The notes below the pieces were generated by a model. It saw only the letters and a list, made by a program, of their open reading frames with translations. It ran no database searches and had not been told where the DNA came from. A stretch of DNA of 6,152 nt, from positions 1 through 6,152 of the forward strand of contig WRKB01000227.1 in the NCBI GenBank assembly GCA_009778295.1, given 5' to 3'. Source of the stretch: Betaproteobacteria bacterium (lineage in GTDB: Bacteria; Desulfobacterota; Desulfovibrionia; Desulfovibrionales; Desulfovibrionaceae). How positions within the stretch are numbered: position 1 is the stretch's first letter; each line of letters begins with the position of its first letter. Below are positions 1 to 4,775 of this stretch, piece by piece. Both the position numbers and the translations under genes were made by a program.

Positions 1-126
1 GTCGGGAAAGGCGGCGCTCTGCCGGCGTTCGCTTTCCAGAATCCTCATACCCGGCGAAAGACATACAGCCAGGGGAACAGCAAACAGCAGCGCGGCAAAC
101 AGGCAGGACAGAAGAAACTTGTTCAT
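1..126 (-). CDS. N-terminal fragment of a secreted AlgJ/AlgX/DHHW-like polysaccharide O-acetylation protein (runs off the window)
   Basis: Only the first 42 codons are inside the window. Translation from the ATG at 126-124 gives a short basic start (MNK), a hydrophobic stretch at about residues 4-22 that fits an uncleaved signal anchor or signal peptide, and then residues 24-42 reading SPGMRILESERRQSAAFPD. The 'E-(S/N)-x-R-x-x-A-x-F-P' pattern just after an N-terminal membrane segment is typical of the AlgJ/AlgX and DHHW families, whose SGNH-hydrolase-like domain works in the periplasm with a membrane acyltransferase. The gene starts 9 bases after the algI-like stop codon, in the same direction, so the two very likely share a transcript. 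No strong Shine-Dalgarno sequence lies in that gap. The catalytic Asp/His/Ser residues would be beyond the window, so the family call rests on the N-terminal motif and on context. Confidence 0.62.
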   Translation of the reverse strand, partial: MNKFLLSCLFAALLFAVPLAVCLSPGMRILESERRQSAAFPD

Positions 127-135
127 GACCGCTAT

Positions 136-1518
136 CTAAAAGGTAAAATAGATAAAAGGATTACGCGCGCCAGTGAGAAGAAGTATCACCGACGCAACAG
201 CCAGAATCCCTTGCAGGCAGAACGCGCCGACCGGTAAATTCTCCGGCTTGCGGCTGGTAGGCGCGGGATAACAGCTATCCGGCGCCAGACACAGCATGAC
301 CCCGGCGGCCAGGGCGGTACACGCCAACACATGATATGTCAGAACAGGCGCCGCAGGAGAAAGTGTAAACATATCTTTTAAATAGACCCCGGCTGCATGG
401 ATATTTTCCGCGCGAAAAAAAACCCATCCAATCACAATAACAAGCAGGGCATAGCTTCTGGAAAACACAACCGGCATCCTTGCGATCATCCGGCCGGGGG
501 GAAGCCGCTCAAGGATCAGAAACAGGCCATGCCACAGTCCCCAGAGGATAAAGGTGACGTTCGCCCCATGCCAAAGGCCGCAGAGGAAAAATACGATCAA
601 CAGGTTCCTGTACGTGGCCCGGCCGCCCCCCCTGCTGCCGCCCAAAGGAATATACAAATAGTCGCGCAGCCATGAAGAAAGCGAAATATGCCAGCGTTGC
701 CAAAACTCCCGCATGCTGGCGCTGGAATACGGACGCCGGAAGTTTTCCTCAAAGCGAAACCCGGCCATTGCAGCCAGACCTATCGCCATGTCGGAGTATC
801 CGGAAAAATCGAAATAAATCTGTATGGTATAGGCAAAAATGCCAAGCCAGGCATCAAAAAAATGCAGATTGCCTATCCCGGACATCGAAAAAGCGGCATC
901 CGCGACAATCGCAACCGAGTTGGCGATGAGGATCTTTTTATTGAGTCCCACAAGAAAGCGGTACATCCCGAACGCAAACAATTCCCTGTCCGGGCCGCGC
1001 GTGAGGAGGTCATCCTGGACCTGGGCATAGCGCACGATCGGCCCGGCGACCAAATGAGGAAACATGCAAAAGTATGTGAGGAAGGCGAGCGCCGTCTTCG
1101 CCGGAGCAACCTGCCGCCGATATACGTCAATAAGGTAGCTGATGGCATGGAAGGTAAAGAAACTGATGCCAAGCGGCATTGCGGCCTTTTTTTCCATCAG
1201 GCCAGGGACGATGAAGGAAAGCATCCAAGGGACATACTTGACCCAGATCAGGACGGACAGGTTGACAGCGATAAAGGCTGCCAGCCAGAGACGTGGCTTT
1301 TTGCTCCCGGGCAGATGCTTTCCGGCTGCATAGTTAATGATGCCGAGGACCAGCAGCAAAAAGACGTTGGTCGCCTCGCCCCATGTGTAAAAAAGCAGGC
1401 TGGCGGAAAGCAGTGCTATATTGCGCAGGGCACCCGCCCCGGCAAGCCGCGCGGAACCATCAAGCGCCAGGAAAAGAGGCAGGAGCAGAAACGTGAATGA
1501 TAGTGAGGCAAAAACCAT
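136..1518 (-). CDS. algI: MBOAT-family membrane O-acyltransferase, AlgI-like (polysaccharide O-acetylation)
   Basis: This 460-residue polytopic membrane protein has the usual AlgI length. Members move an acetyl group across the inner membrane and hand it to a periplasmic AlgJ/AlgX-type partner, which acetylates an exported polysaccharide. Visible family motifs in order: the MVFASLSFTFLLLPLF start, typical of the family; MPLGISFFTFHAISYLIDVYR at about 114-134; FPHLVAGPIVRY at 153-164; YFDFSGYSDMAIG at 235-247; FWQRWHISLSSWLRDYLYIP at 272-291; and CGLWHGAN at 313-320. His317 in the last motif matches the invariant MBOAT catalytic histidine; His277 and His330 are also in conserved positions. About ten or more hydrophobic segments are present. 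The start is set by the family-like N-terminus, although no good ribosome binding site precedes it. The partner gene follows 9 bases downstream. The target polymer cannot be read from sequence; alginate itself is unlikely because no alginate synthesis genes are visible. Confidence 0.93.
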   Translation of the reverse strand: MVFASLSFTFLLLPLFLALDGSARLAGAGALRNIALLSASLLFYTWGEATNVFLLLVLGIINYAAGKHLPGSKKPRLWLAAFIAVNLSVLIWVKYVPWMLSFIVPGLMEKKAAMPLGISFFTFHAISYLIDVYRRQVAPAKTALAFLTYFCMFPHLVAGPIVRYAQVQDDLLTRGPDRELFAFGMYRFLVGLNKKILIANSVAIVADAAFSMSGIGNLHFFDAWLGIFAYTIQIYFDFSGYSDMAIGLAAMAGFRFEENFRRPYSSASMREFWQRWHISLSSWLRDYLYIPLGGSRGGGRATYRNLLIVFFLCGLWHGANVTFILWGLWHGLFLILERLPPGRMIARMPVVFSRSYALLVIVIGWVFFRAENIHAAGVYLKDMFTLSPAAPVLTYHVLACTALAAGVMLCLAPDSCYPAPTSRKPENLPVGAFCLQGILAVASVILLLTGARNPFIYFTF

Positions 1519-1540
1519 ACACTACAACAACTGATACTTT

Positions 1541-1585
1541 GAGTTTGCCGCTAATGGAGAAGTATATTCGCCTTGCGGCAAACTC
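1541..1585 (-). repeat. Perfect 11-bp inverted repeat in the algI leader, with a competing short hairpin
   Basis: The arms GAGTTTGCCGC (1541-1551) and GCGGCAAACTC (1575-1585) are perfect reverse complements separated by 23 bases. They lie in the 127-base gap between the nagB-like gene and algI. In the minus-strand transcript the structure ends 22 bases before the algI start codon. Its first arm can instead form a 6-bp hairpin, TTTGCC-GCAA-GGCGAA (positions 1582-1567, one G-U pair), closed by a GCAA loop of the GNRA type, so the two folds exclude each other. No T-run follows on either strand, so an ordinary intrinsic terminator is unlikely. It could be an operator for a dimeric regulator, an mRNA control element or an RNA-processing site. 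The repeat is seen directly; a function is inference. Confidence 0.7.
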
Positions 1586-1645
1586 GTTACCAGGATTGAC
1601 GAGCAAATCCTTGCAGAGCAGGTACACATCTCAATGCTAACCTGT

Positions 1646-2665
1646 CTACCCCAGACGGTTTGTTTTCGGATCACGTGCAAAAGAAATATCTTCCACCTTT
1701 ACGTAGGCTTCGCCACGCCGATCGACAAGCACGTATCCCCTGGCACGCAGTGCGTCCCGCGCCCGCAACACATCCGCGGCAGCTGCTTCATCAAGCACAT
1801 ACAGCATTTCACCGCCCTCGGCTGCGTACTTCTGACCATAGCTGATGGGCACATCGCTTTGCACATCGCCAAGAAGCGCTTCCGCCACCGGGCCTGTCTT
1901 GCGCGCGCCGTTGGCCAGCAGCAGAACCGTCCTGGCCCGGTAGACCAGCTCGGCCCCCATGGAGACGGCGTACTGCGGGCTTTCTTCCCGGGAAGCAAAA
2001 TTGCCGTCCTGAATCGCGTTGTCAATGGTGTTGTCGTCGAGCTTGACCAGCAGCATGGAGTTTCCAGCAAAGGGGATGCCGCTTTCATGGAAGGCCACAT
2101 GCCCGCGGCCGCCCACGCCGATGATCTGGAGATCGATGCCTCCTGCGGCCTCGATTTTGCGCTGGTAAGCGTCCAGGATATGCTCCTTGATCTCCCGCAG
2201 ATAGCCTGTGGCCCCCCCATTCATGACCACTGCCTTGCCGCGGCCCGCGCCCTGCATTTCAAAGGAATCAGGATGGGTGGCAAGCTCTTCGGCAAGCTTC
2301 GCCTGTTCCACCAGGACTCCATACGGCACGCAGGTCTCTATAAATTTCTCCCGAAGCAGGCCGAAGAGCTCGGAAATCATAAAATATCCGTAGGAATTGC
2401 AATTCAGGGCGCGCTGCTGGGCATGTTCCCCCGGCAGGCCGACGTATTCGTCGAGGTTGAAACTGCGCGTCCGGCGGGCGTCGATCCGTCCGCTGTTGAA
2501 CGCCTTGGCCAGATGTTTGTACATGCCTGTGGGCGAATTCCCCGTAGCCAGACCAAGGACGCATTCTGGCTTGCGAGCCTGACAGTTTTTGATGCGCTCC
2601 TCGACAAGCATTGCGGCGACTTGGCTCATCTGATCAAAATCTTTCGTCACATAAATTGTCAACAT
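1646..2665 (-). CDS. NagB-like sugar-phosphate deaminase/isomerase, divergent subfamily
   Basis: A 339-residue soluble protein of the glucosamine-6-phosphate deaminase (NagB) fold. NagB turns glucosamine-6-phosphate into fructose-6-phosphate plus ammonia in the cytoplasm. Recognisable motifs: GLATGNSPTGMYK at 38-50 (phosphate-binding loop), FNLDEYVGLP at 69-78 with Asp72 matching the E. coli proton-transfer Asp72, GVGGRGHVAFHE at 183-194 with His189 and Glu194 matching His143 and Glu148, and NGARK at 252-256 with Lys256 matching Lys208. Oddities: Arg187 stands where E. coli has catalytic Asp141; by hand alignment Ile218 replaces phosphate-binding Arg172; about 46 extra residues lie between the DEYVG and GHVAF motifs; and a tail of about 27 residues is added. 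E. coli NagB has 266 residues. The start has a strong ribosome binding site. The gene lies 61 bases after mqnE on the same strand. Fold assignment is firm; glucosamine-6-phosphate deaminase activity is uncertain, so I give no gene symbol. Confidence 0.85.
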   Translation of the reverse strand: MLTIYVTKDFDQMSQVAAMLVEERIKNCQARKPECVLGLATGNSPTGMYKHLAKAFNSGRIDARRTRSFNLDEYVGLPGEHAQQRALNCNSYGYFMISELFGLLREKFIETCVPYGVLVEQAKLAEELATHPDSFEMQGAGRGKAVVMNGGATGYLREIKEHILDAYQRKIEAAGGIDLQIIGVGGRGHVAFHESGIPFAGNSMLLVKLDDNTIDNAIQDGNFASREESPQYAVSMGAELVYRARTVLLLANGARKTGPVAEALLGDVQSDVPISYGQKYAAEGGEMLYVLDEAAAADVLRARDALRARGYVLVDRRGEAYVKVEDISFARDPKTNRLG

Positions 2666-2672
2666 CGGGCAT

Positions 2673-2680
2673 CTCCTTTT
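2673..2680 (-). promoter_or_regulatory. Ribosome binding site of the nagB-like gene
   Basis: On the minus strand AAAAGGAG ends 7 bases before the ATG at 2665-2663. It is the clearest Shine-Dalgarno sequence on this strand and fixes the start of the nagB-like gene. A second ATG, four bases after the AGGAG, is out of frame and too close to be used. Confidence 0.8.
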
Positions 2681-2688
2681 GCCGCATC

Positions 2689-2717
2689 CTCATATGCTTC
2701 TTGGGGCAGGCAGTCAA
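2689..2717 (-). promoter_or_regulatory. Possible sigma70-type promoter for the nagB-like gene
   Basis: In the 61-base gap after mqnE, the minus strand has TTGACT (2717-2712, five of six matches to TTGACA), a 17-base spacer, and TATGAG (2694-2689, four of six matches to TATAAT, lacking the final T). Transcription would begin near 2682, just ahead of the ribosome binding site. There is no terminator between mqnE and this gene, so read-through from mqnE is also expected. This is a motif match only. Confidence 0.35.
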
Positions 2718-2726
2718 TAGAAACGG

Positions 2727-3848
2727 CTATGCCCCGGTCATAAACTTGGTGAAGTTGGCGTTCCGGCGTACGGGTTCAAAACCGGAGCAACGGATTATGC
2801 TTTCGAGTTCCGCGACGCTGAGCGCCTGGACCGAATCCGCTCCCGCCATGTGCCCGATTTTTTCCTCCACGATGGTGCCGTCCAGATCATCTGCGCCCCA
2901 ATGCAGAGCTGTCTGGGCCTGCTTGACACCGAGCATCACCCAATACGCCTTGAGATGCGGAATATTGTCGAGCATCAGGCGCGAAACGGCGATAAGACGC
3001 AGCTGATCCAGCCCCCGTTGCGGGCCGGAGAGTCCCACAGGAAGTTTGAGCGCGCTGTGCTCGGTCTGAAAGGCCAGCGGAATGAAACAGGTAAAGCCGC
3101 CGGATATGTCCTGCTGCTTACGCAGGCGGCACAGGTGGTCTATGCGATCTTCAACGCTCTCTATGTGCCCGAAAAGCATGGTCGCGTTGGTGGGGATACC
3201 TAGCGAATGCGCCTCGCCCGCCACGCGCAGCCAGGCGTCCGCATCAATTTTGTTCGGGCAGAGCTGCCTGCGCACCTCGGGAGCGAAAATTTCCGCGCCG
3301 CCGCCGGGCAGCATGGCCAGCCCGGCGCTTTTGAGACGACTCAACACCTCAATCGTGGAAATGCCTTCCATAGCGGCAAAATGGGCGATCTCCACGCAGG
3401 TAAAGGCCTTGATGACAGTCCCGGGGCGCAGCTTACACAGCTTGCGAAGCAATTCTTCAAACCAAGCCAGACGCAATTCCGGATGGCAGCCCCCGACGAT
3501 GTGGAGTTCGTCCGGCGCGAGGCCGCCTGGCGGGTCGTTGCACAGCCTGTCTATTATGTCTTCATGCGTCAGCGTAAAATGCCCTTCTTCGCCCGGCTCG
3601 CGGCGGAAGGCGCAGAAGCGGCAGGCGTTAACGCAATGGTTCGTATAATTCACATGGCGGTTCACAACATAAAACGCCTGTTGACCATGGCGCAGCATAC
3701 GGGCATGGTGGGCCAGTGCGCCCACGGCCACGGGATCGGGGCAGCGAAAAAGCGCTAGGCCCTCCTCGGGCGTCAGGCGTTGTTCGGCCAGCACCTTGTC
3801 CAGTATCGCATCCAGGCAGAGCTGTGTATAATACGCGGCATCCAGCAT
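2727..3848 (-). CDS. mqnE: Aminofutalosine synthase MqnE (radical SAM, menaquinone biosynthesis)
   Basis: MqnE joins the MqnA product 3-[(1-carboxyvinyl)oxy]benzoate to the adenosine part of S-adenosylmethionine, giving 6-amino-6-deoxyfutalosine, in the futalosine pathway to menaquinone. The protein of 373 residues fits the family length. The radical SAM cluster motif CVNACRFC supplies Cys72, Cys76 and Cys79. Further family signatures are NRHVNYTNHC at 63-72, LHIVGGCHPEL at 115-125, KAFTCVEI at 147-154, LPGGGAEIF at 180-188, NATMLFGHIE at 221-230, FIPLAF at 255-260, LDNIPHLKAYWVMLG at 293-307 and GADDLDGTIVEEKI at 318-331. These point to MqnE rather than its relative MqnC. I chose the ATG at 3848 because GAGG lies 5 bases upstream and it leaves a 90-base divergent promoter region. 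An in-frame ATG at 3911 would add 21 residues and leave only 27 bases before mqnD. The frame stays open further upstream, but only as antisense of mqnD. Confidence 0.95.
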   Translation of the reverse strand: MLDAAYYTQLCLDAILDKVLAEQRLTPEEGLALFRCPDPVAVGALAHHARMLRHGQQAFYVVNRHVNYTNHCVNACRFCAFRREPGEEGHFTLTHEDIIDRLCNDPPGGLAPDELHIVGGCHPELRLAWFEELLRKLCKLRPGTVIKAFTCVEIAHFAAMEGISTIEVLSRLKSAGLAMLPGGGAEIFAPEVRRQLCPNKIDADAWLRVAGEAHSLGIPTNATMLFGHIESVEDRIDHLCRLRKQQDISGGFTCFIPLAFQTEHSALKLPVGLSGPQRGLDQLRLIAVSRLMLDNIPHLKAYWVMLGVKQAQTALHWGADDLDGTIVEEKIGHMAGADSVQALSVAELESIIRCSGFEPVRRNANFTKFMTGA

Positions 3849-3938
3849 TGAAGCCTCAAAAGAATAGGGGGGCGCCAAAGCCGCTTCTGCGATTTCGGCG
3901 GCAACCCGCATTGTATACTCTATCCGGAAGGAACTGTC
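3849..3938. promoter_or_regulatory. Divergent mqnE / mqnD control region
   Basis: These 90 bases separate the start codons of mqnE (minus) and mqnD (plus), so both genes should be promoted from here. Around the palindrome GTATAC (3913-3918) are overlapping -10-like boxes: TATACT at 3914-3919 for mqnD, and on the minus strand TACAAT (3915-3910) or TATACA (3917-3912) for mqnE, with ATGACA (3940-3935) as a possible -35 box 19 or 17 bases away. No good -35 is seen for mqnD. If used, the mqnE transcript would start downstream of the alternative ATG at 3911, which favours the 3848 start. A shared promoter region is likely from the layout; the exact boxes are tentative. Confidence 0.45.
3926..3933 (+). 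promoter_or_regulatory. Ribosome binding site of mqnD
   Basis: GGAAGGAA, with its GGA core ending 6 bases before the ATG at 3939, is a good Shine-Dalgarno sequence and supports that start. The conserved SPCPNDTF motif begins at residue 9, as in other MqnD proteins. Confidence 0.75.
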
Positions 3939-4775
3939 ATGCACCCTCTTTCGCTCGGCATATCTCCCTGTCCCAACGACACTTTTATCTTTCATGCCCT
4001 GCTTTCCGGCTTGGTTCCACTGCCGGAAACCATCCAGCCGCGCCTGCAGGATGTGGAGGAACTGAATAAACTGGCGATCAGGGGCGAACTCGATGTGACC
4101 AAGCTGTCGATAGGCGTGTTGCCCTTCGTGTTGGAGGAATACGTGCTCCTGCGCTCCGGCGGCGCCCTGGGCTTCGGTGTGGGACCGCTGCTGGTGGCGC
4201 GCGAGCCGCTCGGCGTCGAAGACTGCCGGAACCTGCCTATAGCCGTTCCTGGACGTTATACCACCGCCAATCTGCTGCTGGAACTCCACGGCGCATTTCA
4301 AGGGCCAAGAAGAGAACTGGTCTTCGACCAGGTCATGCCGGCGCTCACGGCGGCAGAGTGCCCCTGCGGCGTCATCATCCATGAAGGGCGTTTCACGTAT
4401 CGGGAAAAGGGCTTGTATAAGGTACTGGATTTGGGTGAATGGTGGGAGCGGCAGTACGAAATACCCCTCCCCCTTGGCGTGATTGCTGCCCGGCGCAGTC
4501 TGGGTCGGGCGCGCATCGCGGCGCTGGAGGACGCCATCCGCCGGAGTTTACGCTGTGCCAGACTCAGCCCCGAATCCTGCCGGGACTTCGTGCGCCGGTA
4601 TGCCCAGGAAATGCACGAAGATGTCATCGAAAGGCACATCGAAACCTTTGTCACGGCATTCAGCCTGGATCTCGGCCCGGCCGGAGAAGCGGCGGTAAGC
4701 ATGCTGGCCCATAAAGCCGCCGCGCTTGCCGGAAAGGATGTTTTACCGGCGCCGTTCCTCCCTGGTCATGCCTAG
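3939..4775 (+). CDS. mqnD: 1,4-dihydroxy-6-naphthoate synthase MqnD (menaquinone biosynthesis)
   Basis: MqnD converts cyclic dehypoxanthinyl futalosine, the product of MqnC, into 1,4-dihydroxy-6-naphthoate, the ring precursor of menaquinone. The 278-residue protein has the periplasmic-binding-protein-like fold of the MqnA/MqnD family but no signal peptide, so it acts in the cytoplasm. Motifs in order: SPCPNDTFIFHAL at 9-21, DVEELN at 38-43, DVTKLSIG at 52-59 (Ser57), GFGVGPLLV at 78-86, PGRYTTANLLL at 104-114 (Thr108/Thr109), HEGRFTY at 148-154 and DLGEWWE at 164-170, then PLPLGVI at 176-182. His148 matches the histidine proposed as catalytic in Thermus MqnD; Ser57 and the Thr pair match its ligand-contacting residues. 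The HEGRFTY and DLG-WWE signatures separate it from MqnA. Divergent mqnE supports the pathway role. The stop codon overlaps the next gene by 8 bases. Confidence 0.95.
   Translation: MHPLSLGISPCPNDTFIFHALLSGLVPLPETIQPRLQDVEELNKLAIRGELDVTKLSIGVLPFVLEEYVLLRSGGALGFGVGPLLVAREPLGVEDCRNLPIAVPGRYTTANLLLELHGAFQGPRRELVFDQVMPALTAAECPCGVIIHEGRFTYREKGLYKVLDLGEWWERQYEIPLPLGVIAARRSLGRARIAALEDAIRRSLRCARLSPESCRDFVRRYAQEMHEDVIERHIETFVTAFSLDLGPAGEAAVSMLAHKAAALAGKDVLPAPFLPGHA

Noticed and set aside
688..1500. Long plus-strand open frame (270 codons) across the algI region
   Set aside because: It is antisense to the algI-like gene, has no recognisable domain and a low-complexity, Lys/Arg/Gln-rich composition typical of the complement of a membrane-protein gene.
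1541..1585. Intrinsic terminator for the nagB-like gene
   Set aside because: The stem is strong, but the loop is 23 bases and no T-run follows in either direction, so it is reported only as an inverted repeat.
1593..1644. Two short inverted repeats, GGATT/AATCC (1593-1610) and CAGGT/ACCTG (1619-1644)
   Set aside because: Five-base arms with 8- and 16-base loops are expected by chance in a gap of this size.
1634..2743. Plus-strand open frame of 369 codons across the nagB-like gene
   Set aside because: It mirrors the nagB-like gene, which has clear family motifs and a strong ribosome binding site. The antisense protein resembles no family I know, and its openness is explained by GC-rich codon use.
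3849..4382. N-terminal extension of mqnE upstream, or a start at 3911
   Set aside because: The frame is open to 4382 but overlaps mqnD on the other strand and lacks family similarity. The 3911 ATG has a poor ribosome binding site, would leave 27 bases for two promoters, and is less consistent with MqnE N-termini than the 3848 start.
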